Below, one piece after another: positions 24,025 through 35,553 of a stretch of DNA of 64,000 bases. The DNA comes from Russula earlei (Eukaryota > Basidiomycota > Agaricomycetes > Russulales > Russulaceae). The position numbers and the translations under genes are program-made. Location of the stretch: contig JAGFNK010000181.1 of the NCBI GenBank assembly GCA_025769875.1, positions 30,459 to 94,458 of the forward strand. Direction: 5' to 3'. Position 1 is the stretch's first letter, and each line of letters starts with the position of its first letter. Below the pieces are notes generated by a model that made no database searches, had not been told where the DNA came from, and saw only the letters and a program-made list of their open reading frames with translations.

Positions 24025-26235
24025 TCCTCAAGATAACTCTGATATTGATCCCACATCTTACTTTTGATCCTATCTTGTCTCTCCTTCACTTGGTGCCTCT
24101 CACCAGGTGTCACCAGACCTCTCCCCAGTCCCCCAGCAGAGCTGGGATCAAATACAAAGTCAATTACATCATCAGTCCTGTTTATGAGACCTCACATTGC
24201 CGAATCGATTCAACATAGTCATATCTCAAACGTCAACAGGCCTCACGTCCACTCCCGCCCCAGCCCAGTTAATCACGGAACTGAAGGGGATCCATCTCGT
24301 CTCCCATATGTCGCGGTCGAAAGCTGCCGTAACCTTCACCTTCTCTTTACTCCATCTCCATCGATTGCTGATATCGCTTGCACCATTCTATATGCATGAG
24401 TGTCCCCCTATCAGTGCTCTTCCAACTCCGACGCCACAGCCACGACACCGCAACTTCACATCCGTTCTTGTGCTCGTGAGACGCTTTCACACTGCTGCTC
24501 ACACCCGAGTCCTGCGCAACACATGCTTGCTCCAGTGGTCTTCCGCTGTGCCCTAACTTGCCCCGCATCTCGCTCTTTCTCCTTCCCGCATGTCTCCCTG
24601 CCTCGACGTCCGAGTGTCATTCCATTTTGTCCTCCTCAAGTCTCAATCCGTCAATGCATGTGCGTGAGAAAGGGCTTTTGCCCTTGCCGCAGGAGATAAT
24701 CCTGACCCGTACCCGCTACCGGCTGAGCAGGGACCTACGACAATGCCTGATGGAAGGCCCTGAAGGGACGGCATAGTGTATCAGTGCAAATGCTTGAGCA
24801 ATTCGGCGGCGCGGTCACTTGAGGCGACCGACTGGCTATCCAGCCATGAGGGCAGTGTAGCGCGACGAGATGGTACGCTTGAGTTCGACATCGTCATATG
24901 CTCCACTTTTTACGTGATAACGAACAGGTTTGCCCGCTTCTCGGGAACATTGTGAACCCTCGCTCCACCTTCATCAGGTGGTTCTCATGCGCTCACCTCA
25001 TTAAGCTCGCGAGGCCGGACTCAGTAATGAATCAAAGCGCGCCAACACTTGAAACGTAAAAGCGACCGTAATGCGATAACCGATGCTGTGGAACTTCGGT
25101 GGTAGCAGAACTTCTCCGAGAGCACTATGATTGCCGACAGAGTGGACTTTCCACGGAGTATTCAAAGCGGATGTCTACAGTTCCAACTTCTTCAGCTGTG
25201 CTCTTCGTTTCATATTCATTGGTACAAGTTACCAACAACCTTTCTACATTCTCTACACCATCGTCTGGTTCATCCCTCAGCGACCTCCACTCCACGACTT
25301 TCATTTTCAAACCACAAACTACACTCCACTCATCATAAAAATGCGCACTTCCTCTGCATTCCCCATTTTCTGCGTTGCCGTTGGTATCGCTCCATCATTC
25401 GCGCTTCCTTCAAGCTTTACCACGTATGTCCTCTTCGCATTCTGTTGCATATCTGAAGTGGACGTCACCTTGCAGAGCTGACACTAGCTAAATACCCGAG
25501 ATGGTTCCCCCCCCCCCGTACGGCGGAATGAACCGGAATCTCTATTGCATCAGAAGAGAGGCAACGATCAGGAGCCGAATCACCCACCATCGAGCGGCCC
25601 TGCTCAACCCAATGCCGTACCGGGCAATTTAGCGCCTATTCGTGCTCTTCGATTCGTTCCTCCATCAGCTCTCCATCCGCACGAATTCGTTATAGGCAAG
25701 GCTCATCCTGCTGCCTACGATTATTCGCTGACTAGTTATTCGCACGTTTTTCTCAACCCGATCTGATAGATCGTAACCGAGGCTCACTTCCCCCACAACG
25801 CCCACTTCCCCTCCCGCACTGCCCGGTGATTCCAAACATTGATGATAATTCAACGCCGCAGCGCGGCCGAGGCGAAGCTCATCTTGCTGCCCACGTGCCG
25901 TCATATGGTGGAATAACCACGGACGGGTATGAGTGCAAGAAATCCTAATCACTTTGACTGAAATATGACACCATCGATCTGGGGAGGAATTGTAGCTGCG
26001 GGGATAGATAAGATAGTTATTATTGAGTTCACACCTCATACGTTCACCCCGGTCCTTGACACTCAAGTCAGCCAAGAGCTTGACATTTGTTTGTTTTCCT
26101 TTTCCAGTGAGACGTAAGGGAGTTGTGGGTACCCTGTAGAGAACTCCAGGGCAAAAACTGAGGTGGCATCCGTGGGAAACGCTCGATATGTAGCAGCAAC
26201 CGGGCCGCGTTCCTCCACACGCCTGTACAAACAAC
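24025..26235. other. Intergenic, CpG recovers at about 24.2 kb
   Basis: CpG content rises sharply near 24190, marking the return to host DNA. Open frames here lack recognisable domains. One short signal-peptide-like frame at 25341 is listed separately. A run of ten or more C occurs near 25507. Confidence 0.45.
25341..25423 (+). CDS. Possible first exon of a small secreted protein
   Basis: ATG at 25341 gives MRTSSAFPIFCVAVGIAPSF and then ALPSSFTT, a plausible signal peptide with a short basic start, hydrophobic core and Ala-Leu-Pro after it. A GTATGT donor follows at 25424. I could not find a convincing second exon; one candidate acceptor at about 25552 (TTGCATCAG) opens only about 24 codons. 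It may be a small secreted protein, a pseudogene or chance. Confidence 0.25.
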
Positions 26236-28315
26236 ATGGCCGACCTAGCTACTCCTCGGTCTCGTTCAAGCTCTGCTGCGACACCTGATATCCTCTTTGA
26301 TGACCCAACAGATAGCAATACTGGTTGCACACATATCTCCGCTCTGCTGGCAGATCCTATCGAGAGTGATCCTCTGCTCAAGAAATTTCGCCGCGTTGTG
26401 ACATGGAAAGCAAGGCGGACTCATGAGGCAATTCATTCCGCAAAACGGCGCAAGGTACGTTCATCCCATCCTCCTCTCTGTCTCCGACATTGACGCATAT
26501 ATGTGGCAGGTATCACTCCCGACATGCGGGACATGTGGGTTAACGGCCCCCCGTCCATTTGTCTGCCTTGACTGCGCCTACTCTGGTTGCTTGAAAAACG
26601 ACCATGTCATCGAGCACCTGAATGATGAAAACCACAGATTCTGTGAGTCTATTTATACCTATTATGCGTTTCATTTTCTAATTATGCAGGTGTTGATGCA
26701 CAACTTGGCGTGGTTTTCTGTAAGGAGTGCCAGGACATGATTTATGACCCTACATTGGACAATCTCCAACAACAAATCGTTCTAGGAATTGAGGAGAAAC
26801 AAACAAAACATAGAGGTAGGTTTACTCATTCATCTTAAGACAATCTGCCATGTACGAATCAGACGAAAAGCGTCCACGCGAGCCTTACCAACCTTGGAAA
26901 CCCGAGGAGAAGGACGTCGTCGCGCTCGACAACACTACCCCGCTCCCCTGCCAAGGCCAGCGCGGGCTGCTCAACCTAGGCCAAACGTGCTTCCTGAATG
27001 CCACCCTCCAAGCTCTTCTACACAACCCGCTCTTGCGGAATTATTTCCTAGGGGACAAGCACAACCCAAGATGGTGCAAGAGCAAAGATGACTGCGCCTG
27101 CTGCGAGCTTGACCGTCTCTTCTCCGCCACCCATACCCCGCCATCAGTGCCTGCTTTCGGCCCCACTGCGCTGCTCGCAACGACATGGCGCGCTGCGGGG
27201 TCCTTAGCGGGATACGCGCAGCAGGATGCACACGAATGTCTGATTGCGCTGCTGAACGCAGCACACGCGAGCGCACGGGGGTCTACCCTCCTCAAATGTA
27301 ACTGCATCGTGCACAGCACCTTTGGCGGGCTCCTCCAGAGTGACATGCGCTGTCCACGCTGTGACAACCTCAGTGAGACCGTCGATCCTTGTCTCGACAT
27401 CTCGCTTGGTCTCAGTCCCGGGCAGAACACACTTGCTGGGTGTCTCAAACGGTGCCTCACCATCAGTATTCATTGTGTTATAAGAAACTTACCGACACGG
27501 CGTTAAAAGGTTTACGCAGCCTGAGAATCTAATCGTTAAAGATTGGGCCTGTCAGAAATGTGGTAAAGTCTCTCAGGAGGCAAACAAACGACTCTCGATC
27601 AAACGGCTTCCTCCGGTGCTCTCCATGCAGTTTAAAGTTGATGTTCCTCTCGGCCATGTAAGGATTTCCGCTGACGCTTCCGAGGCAGCGCTTCGAACAA
27701 CGTGGAACGGAGACGCACAAGATTGATACACCCGTACGCGTGCCCTTGTCAATTAATATGGCACCTTACACGACGGCAGCTGTTGAGGGAAGCGGCACGT
27801 AAGTTCCTTCACTGCTGCTAGCCGTCGCATATTTATGACCATTTCGTGCGAGCAGCTATCCTGGTCCAGAGGCGCTGTACGACTACGAGCTATTTGCGGT
27901 GATCAACCATGAAGGTCAGATCGACAACGGGCATTACACGAGCTTTGCGCGTTTCCAGGATACAGTGCGCACCTCCTTTCATCCCCCCCCCCTTTTTTTT
28001 TTTTTTTCATCATGACACCACTACCACATCAGCCAGCTGACTTTGCCAATCTAGTGGTGCCGCTTCGATGACGACAAGGTGACACCCGCAACGCATGCTG
28101 GCGTGCTCGACGCGTCCGCGCCGATCTACATGGTGTTCTACGTCAAGCGTCGGTTGGATTACAAGCCGCACACGACCCCATCATACGTTCTTACGCGGGA
28201 GAGCGAGGCTGTGCGCGAGCGCGAGGCGTTAGCCGCCAAGGCGCGTGCGGAGCAAGAGCAGGCGCGTGAGCGGGAGCGCGAGGTCGAAGATGAACTACTC
28301 GCTATTGTTGGATGA
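26236..28315 (+). CDS. UBP8: Ubiquitin-specific protease, SAGA Ubp8/USP22 type
   Basis: Deubiquitinase of 557 residues in eight exons: 26236-26454, 26510-26642, 26690-26815, 26863-27451, 27510-27636, 27689-27798, 27856-27964 and 28055-28315; all frames and phases agree. An N-terminal ZnF-UBP (CTHI, CGTCG, CLDCAYSGC, HLNDENHRFC, FCKECQDMIYD) precedes a USP domain. The Cys box GLLNLGQTCFLNATLQAL gives catalytic Cys about 202, QQDAHE follows, zinc ligands are CPRCDN and CQKCGK, and the His box GHYTSFAR gives His about 461, with WCRFDDD. The ZnF-UBP plus single USP architecture and short inter-domain linker are those of the SAGA histone H2B deubiquitinase. A Glu/Arg-rich helix ends the protein. 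Intron 5 (27637-27688) uses a GTTGAT donor, chosen because it restores the MQFK-RFEQ motif. Confidence 0.9.
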
Positions 28316-28823
28316 CGTATGTAGCCTTTTGTATGAGCTGTGGCAACCGTGTGGGTTTTCGTCTCTGCACTGTACTGTATCTACTCGTTCATTTTGAGTT
28401 AAAAGTATTGTGGGGGTGAAGAGAATTGAGTTAGTTGATAATCATCACGTTTTTATGAATTGCATCAAGGGCATCAGACACGTCTCAGGTTTTGAAAAAA
28501 AAATCCTCATTTATGTATCGCAGCGTAACAAGCCTAGTATGAATAGGAGGAGAAAAAGTTTGGTCACACATTGGTAGATAATTCTCCAGGGATTCAGGGT
28601 AATAGTTGCGGGCAGGTGCCCGCCTAGTTGGTTGGTCGTCGGAGGTACTACATTATTGTGAGGACTATTATGCCATTGTCCACTGACCGCCAGGATTGAT
28701 GTCATCATACATTCCATATAAGGGACAGCACACTCTAATACCACACAGATCATCTGACTGCCAATGGCTGTACATGAAACTTGAAGTCCACTTCACGAAA
28801 GAGACAGGCAGATGTGCAAAGCC
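28316..28823. other. Intergenic between UBP8 and the Sae2/CtIP gene
   Basis: About 500 bp, with no recognisable gene. It must carry the 3' end of UBP8 and the promoter of the downstream gene. Confidence 0.5.
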
Positions 28824-30503
28824 ATGGATGTACCATTACTGTAATCGTGGGAATGCAAGTACGTCTCACGTGAGCTGACGCGTAAACGTGGCCGCGATGA
28901 GCTCGATGCTTGTCTTTCACTGATACCTCTCAGCTCCGAGTATGTCAACATTGCAATGTGACAAGAAGTAGTTGACTGCCAACTTTGACTAGTTTCTCTC
29001 TTCGTTGCTGATTTCTCTGCAGTACCTCAGATTTGACCTCCCAACTAGCTGCCTCCCGTGCCGAACTCGTGAATCTTCAAGAGCGTTACCATGCCCTCCG
29101 TGCGGACCGTGATCGCCTAGCTCACACTTTGGAGGAGAATATGAAAAAATGGAAGCGCTTCAAACGATGGATGTTTGCCGAGAAGGTTAACGTCCCGAGT
29201 AAAGAAAAGCATGACAAAGATCCTGGGATTACACACGGAGAAGGTTCAACTCCGGCATCGCAACAGCTGTCCATGGTGAAGATGCTAGAAACCCCAATGA
29301 CGCTTATAAGTTTGTTTCTTCCTTACTCTTGAGTTCGAGTGCGGCAATCGTAACTTCTTCCAGAACCTCGCTCAACCCGAGCGCGTGTCAGATCCTCTCC
29401 AGCCAAATCTGAGGGTTTGCAGAGGAGCCCCCTTTCGCTGAACAGGCACATCCTTAATACACCACGGTGCATTTTCACGCCGTTTTATTCTATCCTGTCT
29501 GTTATCTTACTCACCGTAGCAAAATCCGCATCTCGTCAGAAGGTTCACCTTCCACGCGTCAGCTCAGGCGCACACGCGACGAGAATGTAACTACTGTTAT
29601 AGGAGAGATGTCGCAAACGCAGGAAGACTCACAAGGTTGATATCACACGTTTATTTATAATTCATTCCTGATACTTCCTCCGTTTCACTTCCAGCTCTGA
29701 CCTTTTGGCAGCCATCTACACCCTCTCAACGTGAACACGTGAGAAACTTATCGCTATCTTCGTCTCCGCCCGCCCCTCAAAGCCCCCACGTGCCCCATTC
29801 ACCTTTGCCGACCAAACGTCCCCGACTCAGTGCAGAGCCTGTCCTGGAGTCTGCATCGTCGCCTTTCCATACTGTCTCTAGGTACAAACGTGCGCGTGGT
29901 AGCGACTCACCTGTACTCAATGCAAAGTATGAGATCGATCCCGCAATGAACGCCGGGGTGCCGTTTGCATTCGACGAAGTCGTGCGTGGGCGGCGCCATC
30001 GGCGTGGACTGAATGCCGGCGAGTGCGAAGAATGCAGTGGGGTAGGTACATACTACTTGTTGCAATACTCTCGCCTCATCACTGTCGTCGCGTTGCTGCT
30101 GGTACATTCACTCATGGCGTTGCAGTGGTATGCCGCAGTGGGACCCCTTCCCCCGCGACTCGAAGCACCGCACTGGAGCTCGCCTTCACGTCCGTCCTCA
30201 CACATCGTTGTCGCGTCCGATCCGGAGTGCCATAGAGATGCGGGGGGGAGAACTGGAGCTCGGAAGGAGACAGATACGGGGTCCTATGCCGCCGCAGAGA
30301 GTGCACACCGGCAGGCGGTGTCGCGGCATCGTGCGCAGTGGGAACGCGCCCCAACGCCTCCGGGATACTGGGACATCTGGTTTCCGGACACGCAGGCTGT
30401 GGAGAAGATTAACGAACAGGCGGCAGAAATACACCGACGGAAGAGGGCAGCCGTCGCGAGGGAGGCAAAAGAGGCGAATGGACGTTATCACCGACGAGCC
30501 TGA
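28824..30503 (+). CDS. DNA end-resection factor, Sae2/CtIP/Ctp1 type
   Basis: Homologue of Sae2/CtIP/Ctp1, the cofactor of Mre11-Rad50-Nbs1 that starts double-strand-break resection. Model: 28824-28829 (tentative), 28875-28939, 29023-29309, 29364-29466, 29520-29635, 29695-30041 and 30126-30503; 1302 bases, 433 residues. The N-terminal third has a coiled coil (LTSQLAASRAELVNLQERYH onward), as in the family's tetramerisation region. The middle is Ser/Pro-rich. The C-terminus carries the diagnostic CEECSGWY zinc-like motif and the RHR, TPPGYWDIWFPDTQ motif, followed by a basic end. The 84-bp intron before WYAAVG has no stop, but removing it restores the family spacing. The start exon is inferred: no in-frame ATG lies in exon 2. 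It sits between UBP8 and a membrane-protein gene on the same strand. Confidence 0.85.
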
Positions 30504-30582
30504 AAAATTTTATATTCACGACTATTAGAATAGTACAGGTGGGAAGCGGCACGGGTCTGGTGAGTGGTCGGGTTGGGGTTAC

Positions 30583-31750
30583 ATGTATGTACTTGCTAGC
30601 AAGGTCAAGTCGTTGCACGCCATGTCACCGATGCTGGGCTTTGAACAATTCATCGGACTGGCAATCTTTGTGATTTATTTTCTCTCCATATTCTTCCTTT
30701 TCCTTCTCATCGTACAAAGCATCTCAGAACGGCGTCGGGCCTTAGGCAGCGTTTCATGGTCTCATATCGGTTTGGCCCTCGCCTCTTTTGCACACACATG
30801 GTACTGTGGGTAACGATCCGTCTCCAGATGTAGAGGCTCGCTGAGAACTCCTGGTGAAAGATATGCTTTCTTTTATGCAGTGGAGCTTCGTGGAATACGA
30901 GCGGAATGCACTCGGCGGCAGCACTGAGCCTACATTGGTTCGAGTGGCGAACTGGCTGGCGAACACGGCTCTTTTTGAGCAAGCATGGACCACCGTGTGC
31001 AATGGGCCTCTAAAGTGGTGGTGGAGCGAGCAATTGTGTCTGTTCACCGTCGGATTTTGGACGGTATTCCTGTCGACCAAGGGTGCGTGCACGTCATATT
31101 TGCCGATAATTATGCCCTACTCTTATCGTTTCCTGGGCGATCTAGGCCGGGAGTTCCAGGTCAGACATTTGTGGGCGTACATGGTCCTCGGACAACTCGT
31201 GGCCATCTCAGTGGGGATGAACCTGTTCTTCTTTGCGCTTCCTCCCACTGCACGCGCTGCCGTTTTTTCAACGAGGGAGAGGACCGTTCCGCCGCTTCTG
31301 TGGCTGAGCGTGCTCGCTTCGCTCGCGACGGTGTTATTGGTACCTCACTCTCTCCGGCACGACTACTTCCTATCGAACCTGCTCGTTATGCACGCGCTGC
31401 TGGTCATCCCTCTCCTTCCGATTAATGTGGGGCGCACTGGCCGCCTGCACATTCGCACGCGAACGCTGTACCAGCTGGTCACGCTCCTAGCCGTCACCGC
31501 GCGCCTAGGCACGACAATGGGGATAGTGGGTGGACCAGGGATGGTATGGGCCGTGCTAAAGTCACATCCGGCACAGGCCTCGATTGGTTGGGACGTCCTG
31601 TGGACGACGATCTCATTCTTGATGTGGGTCAGGCCGGGCACGAGCACCGTACGTCGTCAGCTGACGGTCACGGTCACGTTGGCGTTGGCGAGCGTGTTTG
31701 GGTCAATCGGGACATCGGCCCCCTTATATTTCTGGTTTGTTGACACTTGA
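30583..31750 (+). CDS. Polytopic membrane protein, unknown function
   Basis: Two exons, 30583-30805 and 30861-31750, 370 residues; the 55-bp intron ends at GTGAAAG so that TAT-ATG-CTT keeps the frame. I count seven to nine hydrophobic segments, including IGLAIFVIYFLSIFFLFLL, EQLCLFTVGFWTVFL, LWAYMVLGQLVAISVGMNLF, LLWLSVLASLATVLLV, FLSNLLVMHALLVIPLLP and LTVTVTLALASVFGSIG. It resembles a basidiomycete-wide family of uncharacterised integral membrane proteins containing HLWAYMVLGQLVAISV, but I know no function. A start at 30622 is equally possible. Its CDS starts only 79 bp after the upstream stop. Confidence 0.75.
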
Positions 31751-31840
31751 CAAGCCGCAAATAAATAATAAATGAAATCAATTTCGTGTGTTTGTGACTC
31801 TTTGACTGCCCTTGGCCCTTGACCTCGACCTCGACCAGAG

Positions 31841-33559
31841 ATGTCGTCCAATGTCCCCATCAATCAGCCCTCAGATATCACTGCACCCACTCCCCAGAAC
31901 ACCCCCCTCACTCACGCTCCCATATCTGCTGGTCTCTCTCGTCCAACCGTGCCAGATATCTCTGAGGATGCAGAGCCCGTAGAGGAGACCACCAACGTTC
32001 ACGATGCCGTCTTTGGTCTCGTGCAGGGAAGGCTTGCCGGCCTCCTGGGTAAGAGCTCCGGCTACATCGAGAGCCTATCAGATGGTGCAAAAAAAACCAT
32101 CGAGGCCCTCAAAGGTGTCCAAGTAAAACAGAATGAATTGCAGAACCAGTACAAGCGCGAGTGTCTTGAGCTCGAAAAGAAGGCGAGTCACGCGCTGTCC
32201 CATCCTCCCCCATTTTTACGTCCTTTCATCGCTTCCTGGTCCTTTTACCCCTACCGTCCGATCGTCGTGCACATGGGCCCGAACCATGTCTTGTTTCCGT
32301 TATGAACCTTGGGACCGCACTTGTCCTTCGCGTTAGATCCGAAATCGGGAAACATAGACGTACTCCGTGGAGAATGTCTTCCTGTAACATTGCCTTGCCT
32401 TGTATTAACACTCCACCTTCCCGCCTGTGCATGGCAAATCTCGTTAATCTTTTACTGACTTGCCTGCGCCTCGAACCCCACAGTATCTCGAACTCACCAA
32501 ACCCCTCTATACCCGCCGACGGGCTCTCATCCATGCCACCGCTGAACCTACGGCAGAAGAACTCGAGGCAGGTGCTGCTCAGTCTGCCAAGGATGATGCG
32601 GATGAGAATCCGCTGGCTGTGCCTTCGTCGACCGTCGCCGTTGCTGTACCTGAGTTCTGGCTCACGGCGCTGAGGAATCACGTCGGTCTATCAGAACTGA
32701 TTACCGATCGTGATGCTGGTGCACTCAAATACCTCATCGACCTGCGTATCGAGTACCTTCCCTCAAGTGAACCCAAGCCAGGATTCAAGCTTATCTTCGA
32801 ATTTTCGCCAAACGAATATTTCGAGAATGAAGTGCTGGAGAAGACGTACGTGTACCGTGAGGAAGTTGGATATTCGGGCGATTTCGTGTATGATCGCGCT
32901 ATTGGGACGGAGATAAGGTGGAAGGATGAGAAGGATTTGACAAAGGAGTTTGAGATCAAGAAACAACGAAACAAAAGTGGGTGATGTTTATGACTTTTGG
33001 CTGTTTTTCTGATGCTAGATTTGCTAGATACAAATCGCACGCGACTAGTACGAAAAGCTCATCCAACAGAATCCTTTTTCAACTTTTTCTCGCCGCCCGT
33101 TGCCCCGAGCGAAGAGGCGATCGAAACCGGCGAGATAGGAGAAGATGAGCTTGACGATCTGGAAGAGAAGTTGGAGATTGATTATCAAATCGGTGAGGAC
33201 ATCAAGGAGAAAGTGTGTTATATTCTGCCTTATCAGTCTCTCTCCTTGACCCTTCTGTGTTCTTCTGCAGATCATACCGCGTGCCATCGACTATTTTACC
33301 GGCAAGGCCCTCGAGTACGACATGCTTTCTGAAGACGAGGACGATTACGAAGATGAAGATGAGGAAAACGACGACGTCGACGATCTTGATGTGGTACGTC
33401 ACTGCCTGAAGTTTCTTTTCTTTGCTCATTAAAGTCGATTAGGATTCGGATGAGGACGACTTACCGCCGCCGCGGCGCGGCGCCGCTCGTGGAGGGAGTA
33501 GAGGGGGGCGCGGTGGCCCACCGGCAAATGTGAACCCAGAGGAATGCAAGCAGCAGTGA
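31841..33559 (+). CDS. NAP1: Nucleosome assembly protein NAP1
   Basis: Histone H2A-H2B chaperone of 419 residues. Exons: 31841-32182, 32484-32976, 33028-33212, 33271-33393 and 33443-33559; phases agree and the stop is TGA. The NAP domain includes the long N-terminal dimerisation helix (ALKGVQVKQNELQNQYKREC), LYTRRRALI, VPEFWLTALRNH, FEFSPNEYFEN, SFFNFFSPP, then IIPRAIDYFTGKALEY. An acidic tract (SEDEDDYEDEDEENDDVDD) and a Gly/Arg-rich tail (RGAARGGSRGGRGG) finish the protein. The first intron is unusual: 301 bp against about 50 bp elsewhere, and it appears to start with GC (AAG-GCGAGT) instead of GT. The coding start lies only 90 bp after the upstream stop. Confidence 0.92.
32183..32483 (+). 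other. Long NAP1 intron with a GC donor
   Basis: Reading frame and family alignment put the exon junction at LEKK-YLEL. The donor at that point is GCGAGT preceded by AAG, which is the strong context GC-AG introns need; the acceptor is CCCCACAG and a TACTGAC-like branch site lies at about 32452-32458. I looked for snoRNA C/D boxes inside and did not find a convincing pair. Confidence 0.6.
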
Positions 33560-33912
33560 GCATGTGTCGAGTGAAATAGAGAAACGTGAATGGGAGAAGG
33601 ATAAGCTGCCCGGCGGGCCCCTTCTCAAAAATCTGAACAAAAGCAAACACTCGTCATCCTTAGGGTGCAGCAGTATGGCGTTATCATACCCAGCCTACTC
33701 TACCTGTGCTAGTATGCGAATCCGTCACATCCACTAATCTCTCCGTACTACCTAACCAGACTCTCCTTTATCTGTTTTGTCTTGTAATGCTTGTGGAATA
33801 TGCACTGCGACGTATGACGATTTTCCTCAAGCTTCGGATGGTAAGGGAGACAGGTCAGATTTCATGGACTTGTTTACGCAACTTCCGATCACTGGATCAG
33901 GATCTGATGATT
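33560..33912. other. 3' flank of NAP1
   Basis: Non-coding host DNA up to the Harbinger terminus. No gene seen. Confidence 0.5.
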
Positions 33913-33913
33913 T

Positions 33914-33939
33914 TAGGCCCCATACAGCAATGGAGATTT
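33914..33939. repeat. Extra partial Harbinger terminus
   Basis: TAGGCCCCATACAGCAATGG repeats the terminus that starts again at 33941. It looks like a leftover end or footprint of another copy, abutting the present element. Confidence 0.6.
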
Positions 33940-34107
33940 CTAGGCCCCATACAGCAACCGAGATTTCTTGAAACTTGAACTTGGAACTTGAATTTTGGGA
34001 TTAGCCGGGAGTGACAGGAGTGACAGGTGTGATGACAGTGACATGTCATATGATTAACTAATATCAGTTGTTTTTGTCTGTTAACTATAATTCACATATT
34101 TGCATAT

Positions 34108-35444
34108 GTGATGTCGTGTAATGACTTGGGCTCGGGAACGATTGGCACGTCAATCTTTCTACCCCCACCTCCACCACCCCATATGATGCAGACCCGCTCA
34201 TCAATAAGTCCAGATTCCATGGAAGGAAGTCTAATCTCAGAAAGTAACAAGGCTATATGGACAACTGAAGAGGAAGCTGCATTTCTACTGTTCCTTGTCG
34301 AGCGGAAACAAGAAGGAAACATGACCTCCAACGCCATGTTCAAGGACCTTACCTTCAACCAAGCAGCCAATTCTATTAGGCCCATGCATGAGAAGGGTCC
34401 TATCAAGACTGGACCTATGTGCAAATCAAAATGGCAAAGGGTACGAAATTTTTTTGCTTTGCCATATCACGCAGCTAACATCATCTACTACTAGATGAAG
34501 AAGGAGTACTTGCTAATTGCTGCTCTCAGGAATGAGTCCGGGGTTGGGCACCTATGGACCGATGAGAATGGAATTGTTGTTCCACCTGAAATGGAATCGG
34601 TGTGGAGTGATCTAGTCAAGGTGCGTACATAACATCTAATTTGTCAATGCCATCTGATCATTAGTAGAAAAATCAAGAATACAAGAAGTACAGGGATAAA
34701 GGCTGGCCGCATCGCAGCATCATGAAATCTCTGATGCCATCAAGTGCAAGAGGCCACCATTCATATCGGGGCACACAGTCGACAGCCCATTTTACTCCCC
34801 CTCAGTCATCTGCGTCGCTGTCCCCCAATCCCAATTTGTTTGAACGTCAAAGTGGGGACTCCTTGTCATCTCTGGTGCCAGATCGCTCTTCCTCCTCATC
34901 CAGTGTCCTTCATTCCAAACGCAAAGTATCTCAGGTCAAGGATGTCGCCTCCGAAACATCTTCCTCATTTACCAAAAAACTCAAGTCTGATTCCACGGCA
35001 GTTGCTGTCCACGGCATGCAGTCAACCATGGAGAGGTTTGCCGATAACTTCAACTCAACCATGCATGCATTCATTGCTTTGTCCCCACCCCCAATGTCGC
35101 TGGCACTCCCCCCACTCCCAATGCCGCTGGCACTCCCCTCAAACCCAGCCCCAGCCCCACCTCCGGCCATGCATATGCCGCCTTCAAATGACATCATAAC
35201 TATCTCGGCACTTCCTGAGACCACCCGTTGGTCACTGGCAATTCAACATCTTACCCAGGATATTGAACTGAATGGTGAATGGCTCTCCATGGATGATGTT
35301 GTCCCTGTGATCAATATCTTGGGATCTTGTGACATCGTGCGCATAGACAGTTATATTGTGCTTATGACTAATGGGTCAGCGTTGTCACGCGAGATTGCAC
35401 ACAACTACATCAAGGATCTGTTGGAGAAGGCCAGGACGTCCTGA
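34108..35444 (+). CDS. Myb/SANT-like DNA-binding protein of the Harbinger element
   Basis: Exons 34108-34440, 34495-34620 and 34668-35444 give 411 residues with GT-AG introns of 54 and 47 bp in phase 0. An N-terminal Pro-rich stretch is followed by a Myb/SANT-like region (WTTEEEAAFLLFLVERK, NAMFKDLTFNQAANS, MCKSKWQR, WTDENGIVVPPE, VWSDLVK, KGWPH). The middle is Ser/Pro-rich with a basic KKLKSD patch; the C-terminus has SLAIQHLTQDIELNGEWLSM and a final helix. In Harbinger elements this second protein helps nuclear import of, and end recognition by, the transposase; that role is inferred from the family. A later ATG (MMQTRSS, 34183) is an alternative start. The frame is fully open. Confidence 0.8.
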
Positions 35445-35553
35445 CTGTAGTTGTACTTCTACAGTAGTCACCCATCACACGCATGTATCGTAATTTGTTG
35501 AATGCCATGAAGTGTTCTTTCATTTTCTGAAAACATGTGGACATGTGTCTGAA

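Noticed and set aside
25665..26381. Minus-strand 238-codon frame
   Set aside because: Overlaps the UBP8 start exon on the other strand and has no recognisable motif.
31083..31159. Second intron in the membrane-protein gene
   Set aside because: GT and AG are present, but 77 bp would break the frame of the HLWAYMVLGQ block, which is in frame without splicing.
32183..32483. Intronic box C/D snoRNA in NAP1
   Set aside because: A CTGA is present near the end, but no matching TGATGA box and no terminal stem.
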